64,000 bases of DNA from Streptomyces sp. RPA4-2 (GCF_012273515.2 NZ_CP050975.2:6200001-6264000); one strand, 5' to 3'. Counted from the first letter of the stretch, positions 16,813 to 25,473 are shown. Made by a program: numbers and translations. Notes: generated by a model not told the origin, from the sequence alone.

Positions 16813-18891
16813 TCATCCGGTGGCCGGGGTCTGGGCCTGGATGGCCGTGATGGCGACCGTGTTGACGATGTCCTGCACGAGCGCGCCGCGGGAGAGGTCG
16901 TTGACGGGCTTGCGCAGGCCCTGGAGGACCGGGCCGACCGCGATCGCGCCGGCCGAGCGCTGCACGGCCTTGTAGGTGTTGTTGCCGGTGTTGAGGTCCG
17001 GGAAGATCAGCACGGACGCCTGCCCGGCGACGTCGGAGTCCGGCAGCTTGGTCGCCGCGACGGAGGGTTCGACGGCGGCGTCGTACTGGATCGGCCCCTC
17101 GATCTTCAGGTCGTCGCGCCGCAGCCGTACGAGGTCCGTGGCCGCGCGCACCTTGTCGACGTCGGCGCCCGAACCGGACGTGCCCGTCGAGTACGACAGC
17201 ATCGCGATCCGCGGCTCGACACCGAACTGCTCGGCGGTGGCCGCCGACTGGATGGCGATGTCGCACAGCTGCTCGGCGTTCGGGTCGGGGTTCACGGCGC
17301 AGTCGCCGTAGACGAGGACCTTGTCGGCGAGGCACATGAAGAAGACCGACGACACGATCTTCGTGTCCGCCTTGGTCTTGATGATCTCGAAGGCGGGCCG
17401 GATGGTGGCGGCGGTGGAGTGCACGGAGCCGGACACCATGCCGTCGGCCAGCCCCTCCTCCACCATCAGCGTCCCGAAGTAGTTCACGTCGGCGACGACG
17501 TCGTAGGCCAGCTCGACCGTGACGCCCCGGTGGGCGCGCAGGGCGGCGTACCTCTCGGCGAAGCGGCCGCGCAGCTCGGAGGTCACCGGGTCGACGAGCC
17601 GGCAGCCGGCCAGGTCGATGCCGAGATCGGCGGCCTTCTTGCGGATCTGGTCCACCGGCCCGAGCAGCGTCAGGTCGCACACGCGCCGGCGCAGCAGCAC
17701 CTCCGCCGCGTGCAGGACGCGTGTCTCGGTCCCCTCGGGAAGCACCACCCGCCGCTTGTCGGAGCGGGCCTGTTCGAGGAGCTTGTGCTCGAACATCATG
17801 GGGGTCACGCGGTCGCTGCTCGGCGCGGAGACGCGCCTGAGCAGGTCCGCGGTGTCCACGTACCGCTCGAAGAGACCGAGCGCGGTCTCCGCCTTGCGGG
17901 GTGTGGCGGCGTTCAGCTTCCCCTCCAGGGAGAAGAGTTCGGCCGCGGTGGGGAAGGAGGTCCCGGCGACCGAGATCACGGGGGTGCCGGGGGCCAGGCG
18001 GGCGGCGAGCGTGAGGACCGCGTCGCTGGGCCGCTCGTTCAGGGTGAGCAGGACTCCGGCTATGGGCGGGGTGCCCGCGCTGTGCGCGGCGAGCGCGCCG
18101 ACGACCAGGTCGGCGCGGTCGCCGGGGGTGACCACCAGGCAGCCCGGGGTCAGGGCGTTGAGGAAGTTCGGCAGCATGGCGCCGCCGAAGACGAAGTCGA
18201 GCGCGTCACGGGCGAGTCCCGCGTCGTCGCCGAGGAGCACCGTGCCGTCGAGGGCGTGGGTGATCTGGGCGAGGGTGGGAGCGGAGAGCGCGGGCTCGTC
18301 CGGGAGCACGTAACACGGCACGGGGAGGCGGGAGTCGAGCCGCTCGCCGAGTCCGTCGCGGTCGGCCGGGGCGACGCGGTTCACGACCATGGCGAGCACG
18401 TCGCAGCCGAGGCCGTCGTAGGCGCGGTACGCGTTGCGGGTCTCGGCGCGCACGGACTCGGCGGTCTGCCCGCGGCCGCCGACCACGGGGATCACGGAGG
18501 CGCCGAACTCGTTCGCCAGCCGGGCGTTCAGCGACAGCTCGTCCGGGAACTGGGTGTCGGCGTAGTCGGTGCCCAGGACCAGGACGACGTCGTAGTCGCG
18601 CGCGACGAGGTGGAAGCGGTCGACGAGGGTGGAGACCAGTTCGTCCGTGCCCTGCTCGGCCTGGAGGGCGGACGCCTCGTGGTAGTCCATGCCGTAGACG
18701 GTCGCCGGGTCCTGGGCGAGCCGGTAGCGGCTCCGCAGCAGTTCGAAGAGCCGGTCGGGGCCGTCGTGGACGAGCGGCCGGAAGACGCCCACCCGGTCGA
18801 CCTGGCGGGTCAGGAGCTCCATGACGCCCAGCTCGACCACCTGGCGGCCGTCGCCGCGATCGATCCCGGTCACGTAGACACTGCGGGTCAC
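16813..18891 (-). CDS. pta: Phosphate acetyltransferase (two-domain type)
   Basis: A 692-aa enzyme that interconverts acetyl-CoA and acetyl phosphate. It has the long architecture: an N-terminal P-loop-like/DRTGG regulatory part (VTRSVYVTGIDRGDGRQVVELG, VLVLGTDYADTQF, GVLLTLNERPSDAVL) and a C-terminal catalytic PTA domain from MMFEHKLLEQARSDKRRVVLPEG through GMVSGSVHSTAATIRPAFEIIKT, MLSYSTGTSGSG, IEGPIQYDAAVEPSVAATK and LIFPDLNTGNNTYK. The N-terminal Walker A Gly-Lys-Ser is degenerate here (GIDRGDGR). The start is GTG 18891. It is the first gene of pta-ackA-pyk and divergent from pfkA across a 391-bp region with an 11-bp repeat array. Confidence 0.96.
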   Translation of the reverse strand: MTRSVYVTGIDRGDGRQVVELGVMELLTRQVDRVGVFRPLVHDGPDRLFELLRSRYRLAQDPATVYGMDYHEASALQAEQGTDELVSTLVDRFHLVARDYDVVLVLGTDYADTQFPDELSLNARLANEFGASVIPVVGGRGQTAESVRAETRNAYRAYDGLGCDVLAMVVNRVAPADRDGLGERLDSRLPVPCYVLPDEPALSAPTLAQITHALDGTVLLGDDAGLARDALDFVFGGAMLPNFLNALTPGCLVVTPGDRADLVVGALAAHSAGTPPIAGVLLTLNERPSDAVLTLAARLAPGTPVISVAGTSFPTAAELFSLEGKLNAATPRKAETALGLFERYVDTADLLRRVSAPSSDRVTPMMFEHKLLEQARSDKRRVVLPEGTETRVLHAAEVLLRRRVCDLTLLGPVDQIRKKAADLGIDLAGCRLVDPVTSELRGRFAERYAALRAHRGVTVELAYDVVADVNYFGTLMVEEGLADGMVSGSVHSTAATIRPAFEIIKTKADTKIVSSVFFMCLADKVLVYGDCAVNPDPNAEQLCDIAIQSAATAEQFGVEPRIAMLSYSTGTSGSGADVDKVRAATDLVRLRRDDLKIEGPIQYDAAVEPSVAATKLPDSDVAGQASVLIFPDLNTGNNTYKAVQRSAGAIAVGPVLQGLRKPVNDLSRGALVQDIVNTVAITAIQAQTPATG

Positions 18892-19282
18892 GCGTGCTCT
18901 CCATCCTTGGCGTGGGGTGTTCTGGTGACGTGAGGTGTTCTGTCGGGGTCTCGTGGCGCGGTCTCGTGGCTCGTGTGCCGTTTTCGGGCTCGACAAATGG
19001 CCCACCGTGGTGAGCGGAACCCTCTTGACAATACCCCCGCGGGTGGATAAGGCGAACTTCCTGGCGAGGTCTGACGGAGGTCTGACAGACGTCTGGCGGA
19101 GGTCCGACAGGGGCCTGACCGAGCCTGACCGGGGCCTGACCGGGGCCTGACCGGGAACGGGTCGAGAATGTCACCCGGGGCGCCGCGACGGAGGGCTTCG
19201 GGCGGAATCGGCGCCCGTCCTGGGGTCATGAAACAATCGGACCGGCTCACACGAACCAGCAGCGAGCAGGAGACACAGCACG
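18892..19282. other. Divergent pta/pfkA control region
   Basis: No gene is seen in these 391 bp. A perfect TTGACA at 19025-19030 with TAAGGC 17 bp downstream (19048-19053) is a candidate promoter for pfkA. It would give a leader of about 225 nt that contains the whole 11-bp repeat array. The pta promoter must lie to the left, but I see no clear pair of boxes. Confidence 0.5.
19069..19155. repeat. Eight-unit ~11-bp tandem repeat array between pta and pfkA
   Basis: The units in order are GTCTGACGGAG, GTCTGACAGAC, GTCTGGCGGAG, GTCCGACAGGG, GCCTGACCGA (10 bp), then GCCTGACCGGG three times. Seven units are 11 bp and one is 10 bp, so every copy sits at nearly one helical turn from the next. The core is G-Y-C-T-G-A-C. 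It could be a phased protein-binding array, a leader RNA element or a slippage-grown repeat. Which it is cannot be told from sequence. Confidence 0.8.
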
Positions 19283-20308
19283 ATGCGTATCGGAGTTCTC
19301 ACCGCAGGCGGCGACTGCCCGGGCCTCAACGCAGTGATCCGGTCGGTCGTGCACCGAGCGGTCACCACCTTCGGGGACGAGGTCATCGGATTCGAGGACG
19401 GGTACGCGGGCCTGCTCGACGGCCGCTACCGCACCCTCGACCTGAACGACGTCGGCGGCATCCTCGCCCTCGGCGGCACCATCCTCGGCTCCTCGCGGCT
19501 GCAGCGCGACCGGCTCCGTGAGGCCTGCGAGAACGCGCAGGACATGGCGCGCGAGTTCGGTATCGACGTACTGATCCCGATCGGCGGCGAGGGCACGCTG
19601 ACGGCGGCGCGGATGCTGTCGGACGCGGGCCTGCCGGTGGTCGGCGTCCCGAAGACGATCGACAACGACATCTCGTCGACGGACCGCACCTTCGGCTTCG
19701 ACACCGCGGTGGGCGTGGCCACGGAGGCCATGGACCGCCTGAAGACGACCGCCGAGTCGCACCAGCGTGTGATGGTGGTCGAGGTCATGGGCCGGCACGC
19801 GGGCTGGATCGCCCTGGAGTCGGGCATGGCGGCCGGTGCCCACGGCATCTGCCTGCCCGAGCGTCCCTTCGACCCGGCCGACGTCGTCGCGATGGTCGAG
19901 GAGCGCTTCGCCCGCGGCAAGAAGTTCGCGGTCATCTGTGTCGCCGAGGGTGCCCACCCCGTCGAGGGCAGCATGGACTACGGCCACGGCGCGATCGACC
20001 AGTTCGGCCACGAGCGCTTCCAGGGCATCGGTACGGCGCTGGCGTACGAGCTGGAGCGGCGCCTCGGCAAGGAGGCCAAGCCGGTCATCCTCGGTCATGT
20101 GCAGCGGGGCGGCACCCCGACCGCGTACGACCGGGTCCTGGCGACGCGGTTCGGGTGGCACGCGGTGGAGGCCGCCCACCGGGGTGACTTCGGCCGGATG
20201 ACGGCGCTGCGCGGCACCGATGTGCTCATGGTGCCGCTCGCGGAGGCCGTGACGGAGCTGAAGACGGTTCCGAAGGACCGGATGGACGAGGCGGAGTCGG
20301 TCTTCTAG
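19283..20308 (+). CDS. pfkA: 6-phosphofructokinase (ATP/PPi family, PfkA group)
   Basis: A 341-aa enzyme phosphorylating fructose 6-phosphate. It shows the N-terminal nucleotide loop GVLTAGGDCPGLNAVIR, the substrate motif VGVPKTIDNDISSTDRTFGFDTAV (catalytic Asp in TIDND) and the MGRHAGWIAL segment, then LGHVQRGGTPTAYDRVLAT near the C-terminus. The loop GGEGTL (rather than GGDGS) at about residue 102 is typical of actinobacterial ATP-dependent PFKs. The start at ATG 19283 is preceded by CAGGAG. It is divergent from pta-ackA-pyk, so entry to and exit from lower glycolysis are controlled at one intergenic region. Confidence 0.95.
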   Translation: MRIGVLTAGGDCPGLNAVIRSVVHRAVTTFGDEVIGFEDGYAGLLDGRYRTLDLNDVGGILALGGTILGSSRLQRDRLREACENAQDMAREFGIDVLIPIGGEGTLTAARMLSDAGLPVVGVPKTIDNDISSTDRTFGFDTAVGVATEAMDRLKTTAESHQRVMVVEVMGRHAGWIALESGMAAGAHGICLPERPFDPADVVAMVEERFARGKKFAVICVAEGAHPVEGSMDYGHGAIDQFGHERFQGIGTALAYELERRLGKEAKPVILGHVQRGGTPTAYDRVLATRFGWHAVEAAHRGDFGRMTALRGTDVLMVPLAEAVTELKTVPKDRMDEAESVF

Positions 20309-20658
20309 CGGGCGCCTTCCGGCGGGGAAGCCGACGTCTTCCGGGCCCGGCGCCTTCGGGCCCCGCGTGTCCCGGCGCGCCCCGGTACGCCGGGGCCCTG
20401 GCCGGGCGGCGGACCGGCGGTCCCACCTCGGGTACGGGCTCCCGGCCGTCGGTCAGTGGTCCGCCGTGGAGCGCGTGGAGCCGGTCGTGGGTCGGGGGCC
20501 GGGTCCAGGTCCGGCGGTCCCCGGCGGTCCGGGCTCGAAGACGTGGAGCCGGCGGTCCTCCCGCGAGGCCGGCAAGCCCCGCGGCCGAGCTGGAAGCGCG
20601 CCGACCGGTGGTCGACAGGACGATCCGGTCGGGGATGCTTCCGGGCGGCCGGCCCTCA
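20309..20658. other. Gene-free gap between convergent pfkA and XRE regulator
   Basis: A 350-bp stretch of very high GC in which I see no convincing gene or RNA. A GC-rich segment just after the pfkA stop (20309-20365, repeated gcgccttc and gggcc blocks) probably acts as the terminator. Both flanking genes end here. Confidence 0.5.
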
Positions 20659-21435
20659 TTACGTGCTTCGCTGGATCGTCGACCAGAAGTGGTCGACGAT
20701 CCGGTCGAGGAAGTCCTGGCCCGAGTCGTCGGCCTCGGCGGCGGCCGGCCCGGCCGCCCAGCTCAGCGTGGCGACCATCTGGCCCTGGTACTCCTGGTAC
20801 AGCTCCTGGAGGACGTCCTCCAGGAGGCGCCGGTCCAGCGGGATCATCTTCCCCACCGGGCGGGAGTACGCCTGCCAGCGTGTCGTCACCGCGCTCCGCA
20901 GCAGCTCGGCGAGCCTGCCGTCGCGCCCCGTGACGGTGACGAAGTCCCGCAGGGACAGTTCGAGCACGTCGGCGAGGGCGGTGGCCTGCCGCTCGGTGCC
21001 GCGCCACTCGTCGGTCTCCTCCATCTTCTGGTAGGCGGGAAGTTCGAGTCCGACGGTGCGGGCTATGTCCTCCTGCGCGAGGCCGCGCGCGACGCGGTGT
21101 TCGCGCAGGGTCCGCGGCGCGCCGATGATCTCTCCCGGCGAGCACCACAACACCCCCGCGAGCGCGGTGAGTTCGGGTCCGCTCGGTGCGGTGGTCCCGC
21201 GCTCCCAGGCGGCGACGAGATCGGGTGTGACGTAGGGCATCCCGTACGAGGCTCTCATTCCGTAGGCGACGTGCTCGGGCCTCATACCGAGTGCCGTCCT
21301 CAGTCTGCGGGCGGCCTGAGCGTTGAAGGGCGGTGTGGGCTGTTGGGCCTGCGGTCGCTGCACGCGCACAAAATATGGGGTCGGGACAGCGCTGACTACA
21401 TTCTGTTCAGCCACAATCACAGATTGTAGGAACAT
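20659..21435 (-). CDS. XRE-type DNA-binding regulator with two HTH motifs
   Basis: A 258-aa (or slightly shorter) regulator with two helix-turn-helix units. The first is AARRLRTALGMRPEHVAYGMRASYGMPYVTPDLVAAWERGT and the second is LREHRVARGLAQEDIARTVGLELPAYQKMEETDEWRGT. Both end in the XRE pattern of a short helix and Glu/Trp cap. A helical C-terminal domain of about 90 residues follows. The start is uncertain: ATG 21435, or GTG 21420 or 21414. An inverted repeat at 21413-21427 overlaps the latter two and suggests autoregulation or a leaderless mRNA. The targets are unknown; the sugar transporter operon next door is read in the same direction, 60 bp upstream. Confidence 0.85.
   Translation of the reverse strand: MFLQSVIVAEQNVVSAVPTPYFVRVQRPQAQQPTPPFNAQAARRLRTALGMRPEHVAYGMRASYGMPYVTPDLVAAWERGTTAPSGPELTALAGVLWCSPGEIIGAPRTLREHRVARGLAQEDIARTVGLELPAYQKMEETDEWRGTERQATALADVLELSLRDFVTVTGRDGRLAELLRSAVTTRWQAYSRPVGKMIPLDRRLLEDVLQELYQEYQGQMVATLSWAAGPAAAEADDSGQDFLDRIVDHFWSTIQRST
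21413..21427. promoter_or_regulatory. Inverted repeat ACAATC-aca-GATTGT at the regulator start
   Basis: Perfect 6-bp arms with a 3-nt spacer at the possible start codons of the XRE gene. Read on the minus strand, TACAAT (21429-21424) is also a good -10 box placed about seven bases from the GTG codons. The site therefore fits an autoregulatory operator at a leaderless promoter (inference). Confidence 0.5.
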
Positions 21436-21495
21436 ACGGTTCCGGTCGGCGCGTCCTGTGAGGTGTCGGCGCGACCCGCTCCCCGCGTGCTCCGG

Positions 21496-22347
21496 TCAGC
21501 CCTTGACCGCTCCGCCCAGCGCGAACCCTCCTCCCAGCCGCCGCGCCACCAGCACGTACAGCAGGATCACCGGCGTCGAGTAGATGACCGAGAACGCGGC
21601 CAGCTGCCCGTAGACCACCGTCCCCCGGTTCCCGAAGAAGTCGTTGATGCTCACCGACGCGGGCATCTGGTCCGGCGTCAGCAGCAGCATGAACGGGACG
21701 AAGAAGTTCCCCCACATCATCACGAACGAGAAGACCGTCACCACCGCCACCCCGGGGCCCATCAGCGGCAGCACGATCCGCACCAGGGACTGCAGCGACG
21801 ACGCGCCGTCCGTCCACGCGGCCTCCTCCAGCTCCCTCGGCACCCCGTCCATGAAGTTCTTCATCAGCCATATGGCGAAGGGGAGTTGGGAGGCGGCGAA
21901 GAAGAAGATGGTGCCCTGCACGGTGTCGATGAGGTTCACCCGCACGAACAGCGCGTACACCGGAACCATGATCGCCGTGATCGGCAGGCAGGTCGCGAAC
22001 AGGATGGTCAGCAGGAAGGGGCGGTTGAGACGCGAGCGGAACCGTGAGAGCGGATACGCCGCCAGAGCCGCGCACACCACCGTCAGCGCGGTCCCCCCGC
22101 CGCACAGGACCAGGCTGTTCAGCAGCGGTGTGAAGGTGATGTCCGGCTTCAGCACCGCGTCGAAGTTGTGCAGCGTGAGGCCGTCCGGGACCCGCACCCG
22201 CAGATCGGCGTGCGCGTCCAGCGACGACAGCACCACCCAGGCCAGCGGCAGCACGAACGCCGCGGCCACGAAGAGGAGTCCCGCGTCCGCCGCCAGACGC
22301 CTTCCCACCCGGCGGGACCGGAGCGTGGCCCCCGTCAGCAGAGCCAT
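21496..22347 (-). CDS. Sugar ABC transporter permease (MalG type)
   Basis: A 283-aa CUT1-family inner-membrane permease with six helices. It has a first helix at GLLFVAAAFVLPLAWVVLSSL and the cytoplasmic EAA loop EEAAWTDGASSLQSLVRIVLPLMGPG (E-A-A---G---------I-LP), which docks to the ATPase. It is the last gene of the importer operon, beginning one base after the stop of the other permease. No ATPase gene is present in the operon. As in many Streptomyces sugar importers, a shared MsiK-type ATPase encoded elsewhere is likely to energise it (family knowledge). Confidence 0.94.
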   Translation of the reverse strand: MALLTGATLRSRRVGRRLAADAGLLFVAAAFVLPLAWVVLSSLDAHADLRVRVPDGLTLHNFDAVLKPDITFTPLLNSLVLCGGGTALTVVCAALAAYPLSRFRSRLNRPFLLTILFATCLPITAIMVPVYALFVRVNLIDTVQGTIFFFAASQLPFAIWLMKNFMDGVPRELEEAAWTDGASSLQSLVRIVLPLMGPGVAVVTVFSFVMMWGNFFVPFMLLLTPDQMPASVSINDFFGNRGTVVYGQLAAFSVIYSTPVILLYVLVARRLGGGFALGGAVKG

Positions 22348-22348
22348 C

Positions 22349-23278
22349 TCAGACCTCCGTCCGCAGGAGCCGCATGTAGACCACCGAGAACAGCGCCCCG
22401 ACCACCAGCAGCAGCAACGCGACCGCCGTCCCGTATCCGATCATGCTCTTCTGGAACGCCTGCTCGTACATGAACAGGGGAAGCGTCTGGCTCCTGTTGC
22501 CCGGGCCGCCCCGCGTCATCACCCAGATCAGCCCGAACACCGAGAGCGTCTGCAGGGTGTTGAGCATCAGGTTCGTGGCGATCGACCGGCGGATCATCGG
22601 CAGCGTGATGTGCCACATCCGGCGCCAGCCGCCCGCCCCGTCCACCTCCGCCGCCTCGGTGATCTCCTTCGGGATCTCGTTCAGCGCCGCCGAGTAGACC
22701 AGCATCGAGAAGGCCGTGCCCCGCCACACGTTGGCGAACGACACCGCCAGGATCGGCAGGGTGAACAGCCAGTTCTGGGTGGGGAGATGGAGCCAGTCCA
22801 GGATCGCGTTCAGGGTGCCCTCCCGCCGGAAGAACGCGTACAGCAGGAAGCCCGCCACCACCTCCGGCAGCACCCACGCCGTGATCACGATCCCGCCGAC
22901 CAGCGTCCGCACCGGCTTGGACGCCCGCTGCATCAGCGCGGCCAGCGCCAGACCCAGCGTGTTCTGGCCGACGAGTGACGACAGGACCGTGAACACCAGC
23001 GTCAGCCACACCGCGTTCAGGAACGCCTCGTCCTTGAACGCCGCCCGGAAGTTCTCGAAGCCGACGAACGAGGAGTGTGCCTGACCCGTCAACTGGAGGT
23101 CGGTGAAAGCGATGTACGCGCAGTAGGCGATCGGGCCGGCCAGGAAGAGGAGCAGCAGGATCACGGCCGGCGCGACGGGCAGCGCGCGGGCCAGGACCCG
23201 GGGGCGCCCCGGCCGGCGCGGCGACACGGTCTTCGCGGCGGCCGGGGCGGCGGGTGCCGCCCGCATGCCCACGCTCAC
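22349..23278 (-). CDS. Sugar ABC transporter permease (MalF type)
   Basis: A 309-aa CUT1 permease with six membrane helices, from ALPVAPAVILLLLFLAGPIAYCAYIAF to YGTAVALLLLVVGALFSVVYM. The EAA loop reads EITEAAEVDGAGGWRRMWHITLPMIRRS. The start is GTG 23278 (VSVGMRAAPAAPAAAK), whose GTGA overlaps the stop of the binding-protein gene, giving tight coupling. It pairs with the MalG-type permease downstream to form the membrane channel. Confidence 0.94.
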   Translation of the reverse strand: MSVGMRAAPAAPAAAKTVSPRRPGRPRVLARALPVAPAVILLLLFLAGPIAYCAYIAFTDLQLTGQAHSSFVGFENFRAAFKDEAFLNAVWLTLVFTVLSSLVGQNTLGLALAALMQRASKPVRTLVGGIVITAWVLPEVVAGFLLYAFFRREGTLNAILDWLHLPTQNWLFTLPILAVSFANVWRGTAFSMLVYSAALNEIPKEITEAAEVDGAGGWRRMWHITLPMIRRSIATNLMLNTLQTLSVFGLIWVMTRGGPGNRSQTLPLFMYEQAFQKSMIGYGTAVALLLLVVGALFSVVYMRLLRTEV

Positions 23279-24639
23279 TTGCGCACCACCTGGCCGTCGG
23301 TGGCCGTCTTCAGCTCCTCGTCGTAGCCGCTCGCCGCCTTGTCCACCGAGCTGTCCCCGGTCGTCACGCCCTCCATGGCCTCCTGGACGGCGGTCGAGAC
23401 CTTGGGATAGGCGGGGTACGCGGGGCGGTAGTGCGTGCTCGCGACCAGGTCCGTGAAGAACTTGATGCCGGGCTGCGCCTGTACGTACGCCGGGTCGGAC
23501 GCCACGTCCTTGCGCACCGCGATACCGGAGTTGGCGATGTACCACTTCTGCGCGTTCGCCTTCGTCTGCATCGTCTCGACGAACTTGAAGGCGAGGTCGG
23601 GGTTGCCGGCCTTGGACGGGATCGCCCAGGTCCAGCCGCCGGACATGCTCACCTTGCCGGGCGCCTGGCCGTGCTGGGTCGGCATGTACGCGAGGCCGAG
23701 CTTCTGCGACCACTCGGGCCACTCGTGCCCCGCGCCCTTCTGCCAGTCCTGCGGGAGCCAGCTGCCGTCCAGGTTGATGCCGAGCTTGCCCTTGGGCAGC
23801 AGTTCACCGCGGACGGTGGTGGGGAAGTTCGGGTCCAGGGCGTCCGAGACGTCGGGGCCCAGTTTCTCCTTGTAGACCGTCTCCACGAAGGTGAGCGCGT
23901 CCTTGAAGGCCTGGCTGCCCGCGACCCACTTCTTGGCGGCCGTGTCGTACATGGGGTCGGTCTTCCCGTCGCCCGTGCCGTAGAGCAGCATCTCGAAGCC
24001 CTGCATGGTGGCGGCCTCGCCGGCCGGCTTGCCCGTGTAGACGTTGAGCGGGGTGACGCCCGGGACCTTCCGCTTGATGGTGCGGGCGGCGCTCAGCACG
24101 TCGTCCCAGCTCTTCGGCTGCCAGTCGGCCGGCAGCCCCGCCTTCTGGAAGACACCCTTGTCGAACCAGAGTCCGCGGGTGTCGGTGCCGTCCGGAACGC
24201 CGTACGTCTTGCCGTCCTGCGCCTTGGCCGCGGACTTCGCCGTGTCGATGAACTGGTTCCAGTCCGGCCACTTGTCGAGGTAGGCGTCCAGGGGCTTCAA
24301 GTACCCGCTGGTGATGTCGGAGTTGATGAGGAAGGTGTCCTCGTAGACCAGGTCGGGGGCCGTCTTGGGCGATCTCAGCATCTGCTGGAGCTTGGTGTAG
24401 TACTCCGAGTCGGGCGCCTTGATCGGGACGAGCTCCACCTTCTTGCCGGGGTTCGCCTTCTCGAACTCCTTCTTCATCTGGCCCAGATAGGTGTCCATGA
24501 CGCGGATCGAGTTGTCCGTGGACTGCTTGAAGGAGATCTTCACGGTGTCCGGACTGCTGCCGGAGCCCGATCCGCAGGCGCTGAGCGCGGTCGCGGTGAG
24601 CAGAGTGGCGAGGAGAAGTGGGGTGGCGGTAGGGCGCAC
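23275..24639 (-). CDS. Sugar ABC transporter substrate-binding lipoprotein
   Basis: A family-1 solute-binding protein of about 454 aa with a lipoprotein signal (LLLATLLTATALSACGSGSGSS, lipobox LSAC; the Cys becomes lipidated). It captures a sugar outside the membrane for the two permeases. Mature features are VKISFKQSTDNSIRVMDTYLGQMKKEFEKANPGKKVELVPI and the family segment MSGGWTWAIPSKAGNPDLAFKFV. I start it at GTG 24639 because AGGAGG is then eight bases away; GTG 24645 would be only two bases from it. The sugar is not deducible. It is first in the operon, behind a promoter with an operator-like palindrome. Confidence 0.93.
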   Translation of the reverse strand: MRPTATPLLLATLLTATALSACGSGSGSSPDTVKISFKQSTDNSIRVMDTYLGQMKKEFEKANPGKKVELVPIKAPDSEYYTKLQQMLRSPKTAPDLVYEDTFLINSDITSGYLKPLDAYLDKWPDWNQFIDTAKSAAKAQDGKTYGVPDGTDTRGLWFDKGVFQKAGLPADWQPKSWDDVLSAARTIKRKVPGVTPLNVYTGKPAGEAATMQGFEMLLYGTGDGKTDPMYDTAAKKWVAGSQAFKDALTFVETVYKEKLGPDVSDALDPNFPTTVRGELLPKGKLGINLDGSWLPQDWQKGAGHEWPEWSQKLGLAYMPTQHGQAPGKVSMSGGWTWAIPSKAGNPDLAFKFVETMQTKANAQKWYIANSGIAVRKDVASDPAYVQAQPGIKFFTDLVASTHYRPAYPAYPKVSTAVQEAMEGVTTGDSSVDKAASGYDEELKTATDGQVVRK

Positions 24640-24694
24640 GGGCACGACCTCCTACTGGCCGACGTCGTCGGTGGCCGGGTTGTCTGCCCGGTGA

Positions 24695-24729
24695 ACCTAA
24701 GAGCGTGGACTAGTCCAGGTCAATGACCT
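24695..24729 (-). promoter_or_regulatory. Promoter of the sugar importer with palindromic operator in the spacer
   Basis: On the minus strand, TTGACC (24723-24718) and TTAGGT (24700-24695) are separated by exactly 17 bp. The 12-bp perfect palindrome TGGACTAGTCCA (24706-24717) lies inside that spacer, and a second symmetrical element, AGGTCA-A-TGACCT (24717-24729), covers the -35 box. The layout implies steric repression. TGGACTAGTCCA resembles DasR-type (GntR) sites of Streptomyces sugar operons, whose core is TGGTCTAGACCA, but a LacI-type repressor is also possible. Confidence 0.75.
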
Positions 24730-24789
24730 TGCACCGCCTTGCGACCGAACACGACCCGGGAAAGGCCCTGTTGAAGACCGCATACGGAA

Positions 24790-25473
24790 CTAACCCTTCA
24801 CCCAGCGGTACTGAAGTTCGGGCCGCCCGACCTGCCCGTACTGCGGCGTGCGTGCGGCGCGCCCCGCGTCCACCAGGTGCTCCAGATACCGCCGGGCCGT
24901 GATCCGCGAGATGCCCACCACCTCGGCGACCCCGGCCGCCGTGAGACCGTCCGCGCAGTCCCGCAGGGTGCGGGTGACGCGCTCCAGGGTCGGTGCGCTC
25001 AGCCCCTTGGGCAGCGCCGCCGGGCTCGGGGCGCGCAGGGTGGCCAGGGCGCGGTCCACCTCGTCCTGGCCGCTCGCCTCGCCCGCCGCCGCGCGGAACT
25101 CGGCGTACCGGACGAGCCGGTCGCGCAGGGTGGCGAAGGTGAAGGGCTTCAGGACGTACTGGACGACCCCGAGCGAGACCCCCTCCCTGACGACCGTGAG
25201 GTCCCGCGCGGAGGTCACCGCGATCACGTCCGCGTGGTGGCCGGCGGCGCGCAGCGAGCGGGCGAGCTGCAGTCCGTGCACGTCGGGCAGGTGCAGATCG
25301 AGGAGCAACAGGTCCACCGGGGTGCGCTCCAGGGCACGGCGCGCCTCGGCGCCGGTGTGGGCCTTGCCCACCGCCGTGAAACCGGGGACCCGCCCGACGT
25401 ACATGACGTGCGCGTCGGCGGCCACCGGGTCGTCCTCGACGACGAGGACGCGGATGGGCTGGGGGTCGGTCAT
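24790..25473 (-). CDS. CitB/DcuR-type response regulator
   Basis: A 227-aa regulator. The N-terminal receiver has the acidic pair VVEDDP, the phospho-acceptor Asp in DLLLLDLHLPDVHG (about residue 57), and the switch Thr and Lys in VIAVTSARD and YVLKPF. The C-terminal half has the winged HTH typical of CitB-family regulators (LTAAGVAEVVGISRITARRYLEHLVDAGRAARTPQYGQVGRPELQYRW). The start overlaps the kinase stop (ATGA at 25470-25473). The likely target is the divergent dicarboxylate symporter beyond the kinase gene. Confidence 0.93.
   Translation of the reverse strand: MTDPQPIRVLVVEDDPVAADAHVMYVGRVPGFTAVGKAHTGAEARRALERTPVDLLLLDLHLPDVHGLQLARSLRAAGHHADVIAVTSARDLTVVREGVSLGVVQYVLKPFTFATLRDRLVRYAEFRAAAGEASGQDEVDRALATLRAPSPAALPKGLSAPTLERVTRTLRDCADGLTAAGVAEVVGISRITARRYLEHLVDAGRAARTPQYGQVGRPELQYRWVKG

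Noticed and set aside
15488..17680. An extended N-terminal half on acetate kinase
   Set aside because: The extra 320 residues are a wrong frame of pta. Acetate kinase is complete from GTG 16705 at the usual 405 aa.
19112..19155. The GCCTGACCGGG copies as a CRISPR-like array
   Set aside because: Units are directly abutting with no spacers and are 11 bp; no cas genes are present.
20446..20658. Small reading frames after pfkA (for example 20456-21034 plus strand)
   Set aside because: They lack ribosome sites and a credible composition, and overlap the XRE gene antisense.
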